Below, piece by piece: positions 26,295 to 33,372 of a stretch of 40,364 nucleotides of DNA. Numbering within the stretch: the stretch's first letter is position 1; the number at the start of each line of letters is the position of its first letter. The translations under genes were made by a program, and so were the position numbers. The stretch comes from a virus: the IMG/VR virus record IMGVR_UViG_3300022602_000207, positions 1 to 40,364 of that record, one strand, 5' to 3'. The notes beneath the pieces are model-generated. The model had not been told where the DNA came from and searched no databases. It saw only the letters and a list, made by a program, of their open reading frames with translations.

Positions 26295-27086
26295 ATGACT
26301 ATTTACTACCTATATATCAAGACCCACAAAATAACTGGACTTAAATATCTCGGGCAAACATCTGCATCTGATCCGCATAAGTATCCTGGCTCAGGAGTTG
26401 ATTGGAAAAATCATCTTAAAGAACACGGATATAACTATACTACTGAAATTCTAAGAGAATGTCAATCAAAAGACGAACGTAGAGAATGGGGATTATATTA
26501 TAGTAATTTATGGAATGTAGTAGAAAGTGAAGAATGGGCTAATCGTATTCCAGAAACTGGCGGCGGTGGCAATATCACCCCAGAAGGTTGTGCAAAAGCA
26601 GTTAATACTAGAAAACAAAAAGGAAGTTATAAACGAAATGAATCTGCTATTGCAAAAGGATTAGAAACAAGATTACTAAAATACGGAACAACAAATACCT
26701 CAACTCCTGCTGGTATAGTCAAAGGACTTGAAACTAAAAAACGAAATGGAACATCTGGTAATAATTTAACTCCTGAACGTATTGCTAAATGTTTAGAGAC
26801 TAAGAAGAAAAATGGTACAATGAATAGCAATACCCCTGAGTCAATTGCTAAAGGACTTAATACTAAAACAATTAACAGAAATACACCAAATTCACCCACG
26901 GTAATATCTAAGGCACTTGAAACTCGCCGTCGAAATGGCACCATGAATACATCAACTCCTGAATCGATTGCAAAACGAACAGAAACTCGCAAAAAACGCA
27001 TACAAGAAGGTACAGACGGAGTAATAATGAAGGTAGTTTGTCCACATTGTAATAAAGAAGGCGGGCAATCGATTATGGCACTTTGA
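26295..27086 (+). CDS. GIY-YIG homing endonuclease, C-terminus frameshifted
   Basis: The N-terminal GIY-YIG domain is MTIYYLYIKTHKITGLKYLG (Y-I-K for GIY, Y-L-G for YIG), then EILRECQSKDERREWG and a YSNLWNV part. Residues about 115-245 hold several 22-27-residue NUMOD3-like repeats (T-P-E-S-I-A-K-G-L-E-T-K-K-K-N-G-T), DNA-binding modules. The end CPHCNKEGGQSIMAL stops early. Dropping one G from GGG (27063-27065) gives CPHC...LWHFDNCKNR, the zinc finger of the sister protein. AAGGA lies upstream of ATG 26295. An in-frame TTG at 26250 falls inside the hairpin. Confidence 0.85.
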   Translation: MTIYYLYIKTHKITGLKYLGQTSASDPHKYPGSGVDWKNHLKEHGYNYTTEILRECQSKDERREWGLYYSNLWNVVESEEWANRIPETGGGGNITPEGCAKAVNTRKQKGSYKRNESAIAKGLETRLLKYGTTNTSTPAGIVKGLETKKRNGTSGNNLTPERIAKCLETKKKNGTMNSNTPESIAKGLNTKTINRNTPNSPTVISKALETRRRNGTMNTSTPESIAKRTETRKKRIQEGTDGVIMKVVCPHCNKEGGQSIMAL

Positions 27087-27107
27087 TAATTGCAAAAATC
27101 GCAATAC

Positions 27108-27136
27108 TTGACAGATCTTGAGCAAGGTGTTATTAT
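27108..27136 (+). promoter_or_regulatory. Sigma70-type promoter, rightward
   Basis: TTGACA, 17 bp, TATTAT, upstream of the secreted hydrolase; TTGACA overlaps the end of the unshifted endonuclease frame. Confidence 0.72.
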
Positions 27137-27161
27137 ATATAAAGTTATCTCAGGGAGGTAA

Positions 27162-27170
27162 ATGGGATAA
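27162..27170 (+). other. Two-codon upstream ORF (AUG GGA UAA)
   Basis: A textbook ribosome site (CAGGGAGGTAA) precedes ATG GGA TAA, 55 bp before the hydrolase start. May tune translation or mark a dead former start. Confidence 0.4.
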
Positions 27171-27224
27171 CTAAACTTGCGTCACCAAAATATCGGTGGT
27201 GCTAAACAAAGGGAGGTGCAAAGT

Positions 27225-27746
27225 ATGAGAGTATTTTTCTCAAAGATAGCGGCCTTGGTCGTAGCTCTAACAATATGTATGACAGCTAGAGCGAATGAAG
27301 TAACCGACGTGCAGTTAACACGTCAGCTAACATGTTTAGCACAAAACATTTACCATGAAGCAGGCAGTGAAAGTATTCAAGGTAAAGTGGCTGTAGCACA
27401 AGTGACAATTAACCGTGCCAACAGTGGTAGATTTCCTAGTACCATATGTGGTGTAGTAAATCAAAAGACAGTCGTAGCAGATAAAACAATCTGCCAGTTC
27501 GATTGGGCCTGTGACCCTATTGCTCTAAACCGCAGAATATATAATGCGGCCTATCAAGAGAGTTACAGGGTAGCAGAGTTAGTTCTACTAGGTGGTAAGA
27601 GAGTAGAAGAGCTAGGCGAAAAGACCATGTATTTTCATAATACACAATCTAATCCACACTGGCCATTGCAACGTATTGCCCGCATAGGCAACCACGTATT
27701 CTATACCAGTGATACAGAAACAAGAAAGGTAGCATATAATAAATAA
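27225..27746 (+). CDS. Secreted SleB-like cell wall hydrolase, 173 aa
   Basis: A cleavable signal peptide (MRVFFSKIAALVVALTICMT, cut after ARA), then the Hydrolase_2 core: CLAQNIYHEAG, QGKVAVAQVTINRANSGRFP, CGVV and CQFDWACDP, with a late MYFHN. The Glu in H-E-A-G is the predicted catalytic acid for peptidoglycan cleavage. The family includes SleB and phage lysins; export through Sec would suit lysis or entry. GGGAGGTGCAAAGT gives the start at 27225. The paralogue at 8829-9371 is membrane-anchored and on the early strand. Confidence 0.9.
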   Translation: MRVFFSKIAALVVALTICMTARANEVTDVQLTRQLTCLAQNIYHEAGSESIQGKVAVAQVTINRANSGRFPSTICGVVNQKTVVADKTICQFDWACDPIALNRRIYNAAYQESYRVAELVLLGGKRVEELGEKTMYFHNTQSNPHWPLQRIARIGNHVFYTSDTETRKVAYNK

Positions 27747-27750
27747 GACT

Positions 27751-28431
27751 ATGAGAGCTAGAGAATTTATTATTGAAAACAAGCGAGGTACACCAGAGGT
27801 TTTCCTAGATATGGATGGTGTCCTTGCTGACTTTTTTGCAGAGTATGCTAACCTAGCAGGAGTGAAAAGCGGTAGCTATCGTGACATTCCTCCAGCTAAA
27901 GCAGATCCAACGCTACAAAAAATGGTGGGCACTGATTTCTTTGCCCGCCTTCCTAAATTTCCAAGTACTGACAGTCTAGTCAGTATGACAGTAAAGATGT
28001 TTGGACACTATCATATTTGCAGTAGCCCATTACGTGGCGACTTTGAAGGTAGTGAAAAATACAAAAAGATTTGGATCAAACAACATTTGAATCCACAACC
28101 AGTAGACATCCTTATTACACCAAACAAAGCCAAATATGCAGTACAAGCAGATGGTACTCCAAACATCTTAATTGATGACCGTGGTAGTAACATCAGTGCT
28201 TGGGAAGCCGCAGGCGGAGTTGGTATTAAATATCAAGCAGATGAAGATGGTCTTGATGTAGTATTAGCAGGCTTCAAGCGTGCAGTAGATATCGTCAAAG
28301 GTCGTATGAAACACGAGCCACAGCAACTGACCAGCAAAGATAGATCAAGTGGCAAACTAATTGCCAAGAGTGGCGATGAAGAAGAACATCCAAGTTCGCC
28401 AGCAGATCTAAAGAATAAAGAAGTAGCATAA
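27751..28431 (+). CDS. HAD-family phosphatase with packaging-type N-terminus, 226 aa
   Basis: HAD motif I is FLDMDGVLADF (residues 18-28), like 5'(3')-deoxyribonucleotidases; later ICSSPL is motif II (S/T) and ILIDDR motif IV. The first nine residues MRAREFIIE resemble the T4 capsid-targeting sequence MKTYQEFIAE and end in I-x-E, the gp21 protease site, directly ahead of the enzyme domain. So it may be packaged into heads and ejected with DNA to dephosphorylate nucleotides (inference). The C-terminal 40 residues are charged and disordered-looking (SSGKLIAKSGDEEEHPSSPA). Confidence 0.86.
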   Translation: MRAREFIIENKRGTPEVFLDMDGVLADFFAEYANLAGVKSGSYRDIPPAKADPTLQKMVGTDFFARLPKFPSTDSLVSMTVKMFGHYHICSSPLRGDFEGSEKYKKIWIKQHLNPQPVDILITPNKAKYAVQADGTPNILIDDRGSNISAWEAAGGVGIKYQADEDGLDVVLAGFKRAVDIVKGRMKHEPQQLTSKDRSSGKLIAKSGDEEEHPSSPADLKNKEVA

Positions 28432-28444
28432 GGTAAATACTTGT

Positions 28445-29152
28445 ATGAGAGCAAATGAATTAATATCAGAAATGGGTTGGGGCGCAGACAGCCAAAAAGC
28501 AGGCACTGAACAAAATGCCCGTGATTGGGAACATGTTATGGCCAAACATACTAACAGTAGCCCAGAGGTCAAAACAATCTTAAAGATGCTACGCCAAGGC
28601 AATTGGAAAGCAGCCTACGCTGAGAAAGAAGCCCTAGGTAACGGTGGCAAGAGTGTTGACTTTTGGCTAGCACATGCCAAGAAACAAGGCTATACAGAAT
28701 CACTTGAAAAACGTCTTGCAGAAGAAATCGATCAAGACGAGTATACCAACGAAGCAGACATGGTGCAGAGTAATTTACACACTATTATCCGTATGGCAGA
28801 AGAATTAAGCAAGATCCTAGAAGTTAACGAAGATATGGCAGAATGGGCTCAAGAAAAGATTGCCGTGGTTAAATCTATGATTGTTACTGTTGGAGATTAT
28901 ATCATCAGCCAACATGAACAGGGTAATGTACAACATACAGACGAAGAATTTGAACTAGATGAAAAGACATCACCTAAACTATGCCGCAGTGGTAAACGTC
29001 TAGGACGTAGCGACTATTCAAGTTGCGTATCACAAGGGTTAAGAGCCCACACATCAAAAGGTAAAGGCCATACAGATGGACATGGCAACTATCTAAAAGG
29101 TAAGAAAGCCAAAAGTACTAGATACGGTGGCGATGTACCTGACTACAGCTAA
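28445..29152 (+). CDS. Putative packaged internal protein, 235 aa
   Basis: MRANELISE at the N-terminus mirrors the HAD gene's tag and ends in I-S-E. Middle: helical (LHTIIRMAEELSKILEVNED, WAQEKIAVVKSMIVTVGDYI), a layout known from T4-like phage proteins. The C-terminal 60 residues are strongly basic (CRSGKRLGRSDYSSC ... KGKKAKSTRYGG), good for DNA binding. No enzymatic domain. Lies 14 bp after the HAD gene; the two may be packaged together. Confidence 0.82.
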   Translation: MRANELISEMGWGADSQKAGTEQNARDWEHVMAKHTNSSPEVKTILKMLRQGNWKAAYAEKEALGNGGKSVDFWLAHAKKQGYTESLEKRLAEEIDQDEYTNEADMVQSNLHTIIRMAEELSKILEVNEDMAEWAQEKIAVVKSMIVTVGDYIISQHEQGNVQHTDEEFELDEKTSPKLCRSGKRLGRSDYSSCVSQGLRAHTSKGKGHTDGHGNYLKGKKAKSTRYGGDVPDYS

Positions 29153-29163
29153 CACAAATAATC

Positions 29164-29207
29164 AAGCCCATTTAGGGCTTGACTTATATCTGCATCTATG
29201 CTACTAT
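29164..29207 (+). promoter_or_regulatory. Hairpin and promoter after the packaged-protein gene
   Basis: Hairpin AAGCCC-attta-GGGCTT (29164-29180) runs directly into TTGACT, 17 bp, TACTAT. It might act as terminator for the upstream gene and promoter for the next. Confidence 0.5.
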
Positions 29208-29212
29208 TATGT

Positions 29213-29220
29213 TATAAATA
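29213..29220 (+). promoter_or_regulatory. T4-like late promoter octamer TATAAATA
   Basis: Exact TATAAATA 31 bp before the 29252 gene, behind a sigma70-like promoter, so the gene may have early and late start sites. Confidence 0.65.
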
Positions 29221-29251
29221 TCTTTAGTAAACCTTTTCAAGGAGTAAGATA

Positions 29252-29590
29252 ATGAAAAAACTATTAGTAGCTCTAGTATTAACAATGTTCGCAACATCAG
29301 CAATGGCACACGGATACGGTCGCGGTGGATATTATGGCGGGTACCACGGTGGATACGGTGGCGGTTATGGTTGGGTCGCACCATTAGCAATCGGCGGGTT
29401 GATTGGATATGAATTATCACAACCACGAACAGTCGTAGTTACACCTCCTCCTGTGGTATATCAACAACAACCTATTATCGTACAACAAGCCCCTAGTGTG
29501 TTGCCTCCAGCACCGTACGGTTATCACTACGAAAATATGTTAGATGCTAATTGTAACTGCTATAAAACTGTGTTAGTAGTCAATCAATAA
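29252..29590 (+). CDS. Secreted Gly/Tyr-rich protein, 112 aa
   Basis: A clear signal peptide ([19 protein letters not shown]), then a repeat of G-G-Y/H-Y-G ([20 protein letters not shown]), a hydrophobic glycine segment ([15 protein letters not shown]), a Pro/Gln-rich part ([13 protein letters not shown]) and a C-terminal CNCYKTVLV. It looks like a host-type envelope protein taken up by the phage. AAGGAGTAAG ribosome site. Secreted or outer-membrane location; role unknown. It overlaps nothing but touches the Fe-S gene (TAATG). Confidence 0.82.
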   Translation: MKKLLVALVLTMFATSAMAHGYGRGGYYGGYHGGYGGGYGWVAPLAIGGLIGYELSQPRTVVVTPPPVVYQQQPIIVQQAPSVLPPAPYGYHYENMLDANCNCYKTVLVVNQ

Positions 29591-29922
29591 TGGTACCTAC
29601 AATAACAGTAACTGAATCAGCAGTTAATAAAGTAAGCAAACTATTAGCCGACGAAGGTAATCCCAATCTTAAACTACGCATCTTTGTCGAAGGTGGCGGA
29701 TGCACAGGATTCCAATATGGATTTACCTTTGAAGAAAATCAAAACGATGATGACTTTGTTATCACTCAAAATGAAGTTACATTCTTAGTTGATACTATGA
29801 GCTATCAGTATATGGTTGGTTCGGAAATAGATTATACAGAAAGTCTAATGGGTAGCCAATTCCAAATACGTAATCCTAATAGTATCGGAACTTGCGGTTG
29901 CGGAAGTAGTTTCGCAGTATAA
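29590..29922 (+). CDS. A-type iron-sulfur carrier (ErpA/IscA-like), 110 aa
   Basis: The A-type scaffold signature: [12 protein letters not shown] with Cys38, and TCGCGSSF with Cys102 and Cys104, the three Cys that hold a [2Fe-2S]/[4Fe-4S] cluster; size about 110 aa is typical (ErpA 114). Cytoplasmic. It would deliver clusters to client enzymes. The overlap TAATG with the preceding gene and TAATG with the following one makes it part of this operon. Which phage or host enzyme is the client cannot be told. Confidence 0.92.
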   Translation: MVPTITVTESAVNKVSKLLADEGNPNLKLRIFVEGGGCTGFQYGFTFEENQNDDDFVITQNEVTFLVDTMSYQYMVGSEIDYTESLMGSQFQIRNPNSIGTCGCGSSFAV

Positions 29923-30167
29923 TGCTATATCAAGCACTGAAACCATATTCTATCCTATTGCAACATGACGAAACTCGCGACCTAGATGCGGGCCTCGGAA
30001 TGATGTTGCTTCCCGAAGACAATTCTAAAGTATTTCTACATTGGATGAATGGAGATAAACTCCGTGCCAGCTACACAATGAGCAAGGCCACTAAGGTCTA
30101 TGAAACTGTACGTTTAATCAACGCATCGAAACGTGTAATTGAGATTAAAATATTTGATCTTGGTTGA
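29922..30167 (+). CDS. Hypothetical protein, 81 aa
   Basis: [20 protein letters not shown]..., ending VIEIKIFDLG: beta-rich alternating protein, no recognised family. Overlaps the end of the minus-strand GIY-YIG gene by 23 nt (convergent). Coupled to the Fe-S carrier. Confidence 0.74.
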   Translation: MLYQALKPYSILLQHDETRDLDAGLGMMLLPEDNSKVFLHWMNGDKLRASYTMSKATKVYETVRLINASKRVIEIKIFDLG

Positions 30168-30849
30168 CACGTTTGAGTTTACAGTTTTCAAAATGCCAGC
30201 GTTTCATATTACATCTGCTACCCGTTTTGTTACAGTAAGGACAAGTAACCTTTATCTGGGAAGGATGAGTTCCGTTCTCCAATTGCTTACGTACAACATC
30301 GCCGCCTAATAGATTATGCGTCCCATTTGCTACTCTTTTCAAATTATTTTGTAGCTTATAGTCGCCATTAAGAAATAGATGAGTCCCGTCTGCAATTCTT
30401 TTTTGATTAGTTTTAGATTGCAGTTCTCCGCCAAGGAACGGATGTGTTCCGTTTTCTATTCTTTTCTGATTTGACTTACGTGCTACTTCGCCACCTACCC
30501 AGGGATGGGTTCCAGATTCTACCCGTCTAAGATTTTCTCTTGTCGCTGATATTGAGTCTACTCCGTCTCCGGTTTCGGGTTTAAGATTAGCCCACAGTTT
30601 CTTTCCTAACTCATCTCTTGCCTCAACAATATCCCATAGATTGCTATAGTAGGTACCTAAGCGTTTTATTTCTTTCTTTGAGTCACATTCGTGTAGTATA
30701 TCGGTGGTGTAATCATTGCCGTGTACCTTGAGATGATCTAACCAATATGATCCGCTCCCTTTATATCTGTGAGGATCCTTTGATTTTGTTTGTCCGAGAT
30801 ATTTCAATCCGGTTTTATTATGTGTCTTTATGTATAGATAAATAGGCAA
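30145..30849 (-). CDS. GIY-YIG homing endonuclease, 234 aa
   Basis: MPIYLYIKTHNKTGLKYLGQ is nearly the same as the sister protein at 26295. Then YSNLWDIVEARDE, several repeats of about 20 residues with the core K-R-I-x-N-G-T-H-x-F-L-G-G, and an intact C-terminal zinc finger CPYCNKTGSRCNMKRWHFEN-C. Site-specific DNA cleavage leading to homing is the expected role. TTG start at 30849, with AAAGGAGCAATCAGC upstream; the sister uses ATG at the same place. The conserved hairpin leader is at 30876-30905. Confidence 0.88.
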   Translation of the reverse strand: MPIYLYIKTHNKTGLKYLGQTKSKDPHRYKGSGSYWLDHLKVHGNDYTTDILHECDSKKEIKRLGTYYSNLWDIVEARDELGKKLWANLKPETGDGVDSISATRENLRRVESGTHPWVGGEVARKSNQKRIENGTHPFLGGELQSKTNQKRIADGTHLFLNGDYKLQNNLKRVANGTHNLLGGDVVRKQLENGTHPSQIKVTCPYCNKTGSRCNMKRWHFENCKLKRVNQDQIF

Positions 30850-30875
30850 GCTGATTGCTCCTTTATAGCATTAGA

Positions 30876-30905
30876 GTAGTTGGATATCCCCATATCGCGA
30901 ACTAC
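30876..30905 (-). promoter_or_regulatory. Hairpin leader of GIY-YIG gene 2
   Basis: Stem GTAGTT/AACTAC with an inner GATAT/ATATC stem. Outer stem identical to the copy at 26237-26266, inner stem changed with pairing kept. Confidence 0.7.
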
Positions 30906-30908
30906 ATT

Positions 30909-30916
30909 TATTTATC
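30909..30916 (-). promoter_or_regulatory. T4-like late promoter octamer GATAAATA
   Basis: NATAAATA upstream of the second GIY-YIG gene, at the same place relative to the hairpin as the TATAAATA of gene 1. Confidence 0.5.
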
Positions 30917-30918
30917 TC

Positions 30919-30947
30919 TTGACAGCACAGCCATCTTAGTGTATAAT
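30919..30947 (+). promoter_or_regulatory. Sigma70-type promoter of the ligase gene
   Basis: Perfect TTGACA, 17 bp, TATAAT, 32 bp before the ligase ATG; its leader (AAAAAGGAAAGATT) differs from the cassette. Confidence 0.85.
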
Positions 30948-30979
30948 AAGTTATTGATCAATTAGAAAAAGGAAAGATT

Positions 30980-32302
30980 ATGGCTGACCCGTGTGATAGT
31001 ATTATTCGCATATTAAGAGATCACAATTCTCGACTTGATAAAGAATCTATTATCGAAGTGCAAGCACTAGAAAAAAATTCTGAATTTTTTGAAGGTTGCA
31101 AACTTGCCTATGACAAGATGATTACATTCGGAGTTAAGAAAATCCCAAGTCATAGTGGGCCAGATGGACAGGGACTGCCGTGGGCGGCTTTCTTAGAATT
31201 AACGCATTTACTTTATACTCGTCAACTTACAGGTAATGACGCAATTTCTGCAATTGAACTAGCCTTGTCGGCCTCAACAGGATCTCAATGGAATGATTGG
31301 TATAAATTGATCTTGCAGAAAGATCTAAGATGTGGCATCAGCGAAGTTACTATAAACAAAATAGCCAATAAAATTAATAAAGATTATACCATTAATACAT
31401 TTTCTTGTATGCTAGCACACGATGGCGCTAATCACGAGAAGAAGATTGCAGGTAAGAAATTACTTGAGCCTAAACTAGATGGCGTTCGTGTTCTAACTAT
31501 TGTTAATATGGATAATCGTACTGTTACCCAATACACTCGCAATGGTAAGTTACTAGAAAACTTTAGCCATATTACTCAAGCACTTGAAGCTAACATTGAT
31601 GACTTTGAACGCAGTTTTGTTCTAGATGGTGAAATGATTAGTACCAGCTTCCAAGCACTTATGAAACAGGTACATCGCAAAGATGATGTTAAGGCAGATG
31701 ATGCTGTGTTAATGCTATTTGATATTATTCCTCTAAGTGAATTCCAAGCAGGCAAAAGCACACTTGGTCAGCGCCGCCGTTCAGCAATGTTAAAAGGATT
31801 TAATCCTACGTTTGCCAAATGTGGCAACATTGGTGTTGTGCCACAAGAAGAAGTAGACCTAGATGGCTATGTGGGAGAACTGCAATTCTTAGAATACAAC
31901 AAAAACGCTATCGATGCCGGATATGAAGGCATTATGATTAAAGATGTAGATGCTAAGTATGAGTGCAAACGCAGTGTTAGTTGGTTGAAACAAAAACCGT
32001 TCATTGAAGTATCATTAACTGTAACCGCAGTTGAAGAAGGTACTGGCAAGAACGAAGGTAAACTTGGTGCATTGGTTTGTGAGGGTGTAGATGATGGGAA
32101 ACGTATTGTGGTCAATGTTGGCAGTGGGTTTACTGATATTGATCGCGAAGAGTATTGGGCCGGCAAGGAGGCTATGGTTGGGCAAGTTGTGGAAGTCCGA
32201 GCAGATGCAGCGACTCGGAGCCAGGATAGTGAGGATATTTACTCTCTACGGTTTCCGCGCTTCTTGCGATTCCGAGGATTTGCAGCAGGTGAAAAAATCT
32301 AA
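30980..32302 (+). CDS. ATP-dependent DNA ligase, T4 type, 440 aa
   Basis: Seals nicks using ATP. The nucleotidyl-transfer motif I is K165-L-D-G-V-R; motif III includes DGE (216-218), motif IV is EGIMIK, motif V SWLKQKP. The N-terminal 150 residues hold the DNA-binding part with DLRCGISEVTINKIANKINK, as in T4 gp30 (487 aa). A C-terminal OB-fold region follows (VTAVEEGTGKNEGKLGALVC). Own early promoter and AAAAAGG ribosome site. Clearly intact. Confidence 0.95.
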   Translation: MADPCDSIIRILRDHNSRLDKESIIEVQALEKNSEFFEGCKLAYDKMITFGVKKIPSHSGPDGQGLPWAAFLELTHLLYTRQLTGNDAISAIELALSASTGSQWNDWYKLILQKDLRCGISEVTINKIANKINKDYTINTFSCMLAHDGANHEKKIAGKKLLEPKLDGVRVLTIVNMDNRTVTQYTRNGKLLENFSHITQALEANIDDFERSFVLDGEMISTSFQALMKQVHRKDDVKADDAVLMLFDIIPLSEFQAGKSTLGQRRRSAMLKGFNPTFAKCGNIGVVPQEEVDLDGYVGELQFLEYNKNAIDAGYEGIMIKDVDAKYECKRSVSWLKQKPFIEVSLTVTAVEEGTGKNEGKLGALVCEGVDDGKRIVVNVGSGFTDIDREEYWAGKEAMVGQVVEVRADAATRSQDSEDIYSLRFPRFLRFRGFAAGEKI

Positions 32303-32303
32303 G

Positions 32304-32546
32304 ATGGATAAAGATGCTGTTAAAGATGTTACCTTTGGCGGGCTAGTAGAGATAGTTAAATCTAAAAGATACTATCGCTACAGTTCAGTAGGTCCAGAGT
32401 ATAGCTATCTAACCGAAGATGGTGAGAAGATGATAGTTGAATACATCAATCTAATGGCATACAAAATACACCAAGCCGAAGAAGAAGAGCTCAACAAGCG
32501 AGCAAAGGAACTAACTATGAAAGCATTAAAGGGAGAGTCAGTTTAG
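32304..32546 (+). CDS. Hypothetical protein, 80 aa
   Basis: [20 protein letters not shown]..., then [20 protein letters not shown] and a long helix ([20 protein letters not shown]). No family recognised. It starts 1 nt after the ligase stop and ends in the GTG of IF-1, so it bridges the two in one operon. GGGAG in its tail is the IF-1 ribosome site. Confidence 0.78.
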   Translation: MDKDAVKDVTFGGLVEIVKSKRYYRYSSVGPEYSYLTEDGEKMIVEYINLMAYKIHQAEEEELNKRAKELTMKALKGESV

Positions 32547-32764
32547 TGGCCAAAGAGGATTTAATCGAACTCGAGGGAGTTATAGAAGAGTTACTACCTA
32601 ACGCTACGTTCAAGGTTAGGATCAATGAAAAGCACACAGTATTAGCCACCATCTCTGGTAAGATGCGTCAGTTTAAAATACGTATTCTTGCTGGAGATCG
32701 AGTCCGAGTTGAAGTCTCAACATACGATTTATCACGCGGTAGAGTTACCTACAGAGAAAAATAA
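32546..32764 (+). CDS. infA: Translation initiation factor IF-1 homologue, 72 aa
   Basis: [20 protein letters not shown], then [20 protein letters not shown] and [11 protein letters not shown] match IF-1 over its whole length (72 aa, as in E. coli), including S-G-K-M-R and Y-D-L-[ST]-x-G-R. IF-1 binds the 30S A site and helps IF-2/fMet-tRNA selection. OB-fold, cytoplasmic. GTG start at 32546 with GGGAG 11 nt upstream, overlapping the preceding stop (TAGTG). A frame and residues this intact suggest function. Confidence 0.93.
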   Translation: MAKEDLIELEGVIEELLPNATFKVRINEKHTVLATISGKMRQFKIRILAGDRVRVEVSTYDLSRGRVTYREK

Positions 32765-32785
32765 ACAGGAGCCTTAGCTCCTGTT
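32764..32785. terminator. Bidirectional terminator
   Basis: Perfect stem AACAGGAGC-ctta-GCTCCTGTT between the convergent IF-1 and HNH genes. The minus side is followed by TTTATTTTT, the plus side by TTATGTTAT. Confidence 0.75.
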
Positions 32786-32788
32786 ATG

Positions 32789-33310
32789 TTATACCTCAAG
32801 GCCTAAATACATTGGCCAACTTGGGTGCCGATGATCAAACGGTAATTTCTTACGTTGTTCTACTAATTGGTAGTAGTTTGGTTTGAACGGCACTTTCTTA
32901 GGGTTGATTCGATAATCATTACCTTTATCACTGTTACAATCACCACAGGCACAGGTACAGTTTTCAAACGTACTCTTACCACCTAGGCTTGTAGGCAGCA
33001 CGTGATCTAATGTAGCAGTTTTTTGAGTAACATTGATACCGCAGTATTGACAAATAAATCCATCACGTAAGAATACGTTGGCTTTACTAAAGCGAACGAT
33101 GTTCTTCTTTTTCATATATTCTTTCATCATAATAACCGCAGGTACTCGGGTACTCCAGTTTGCACTGTGTACAATCCAATCCTCGTGCCATTCCATTACA
33201 TGAGCTTTATCCAAGACCATATAACGAACAGCTTCCTGCCATGTGATAACACTCAATGGCAGCATTGAAATTGGTGTGCCGTCTGTGTTTAATACTAATG
33301 TTGATTGCAT
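32789..33310 (-). CDS. HNH endonuclease, 173 aa
   Basis: CQYC and a matching Cys pair (CACGDC) form the zinc site around the nuclease core TATLDHVLPTSLGGKSTFEN (D-H, then G-G, then N). The N-terminal half (LNTDGTPISMLPLSVITWQE) is a common prefix of stand-alone phage HNH proteins, ahead of FSKANVFLRDGFICQYC. Metal-dependent DNA cleavage. No strong ribosome site before ATG 33310; AATAAATA lies close upstream. Confidence 0.9.
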   Translation of the reverse strand: MQSTLVLNTDGTPISMLPLSVITWQEAVRYMVLDKAHVMEWHEDWIVHSANWSTRVPAVIMMKEYMKKKNIVRFSKANVFLRDGFICQYCGINVTQKTATLDHVLPTSLGGKSTFENCTCACGDCNSDKGNDYRINPKKVPFKPNYYQLVEQRKKLPFDHRHPSWPMYLGLEV

Positions 33311-33372
33311 AATATATGTATTTATTTGTTTATAACGCTACTAGTATAACATAGAGTTGGGATTAGAACAAG

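Noticed and set aside
27738-27745. AATAAATA before the HAD gene as a late promoter
   Set aside because: It consists of the last codons of the hydrolase (Asn-Lys-stop) and lies only 6 bp before the ATG, too close for a usual leader.
33319-33326. AATAAATA as late promoter of the 33310 HNH gene
   Set aside because: Only 8 bp from the start codon, so a transcript would lack a ribosome site; recorded as uncertain only.
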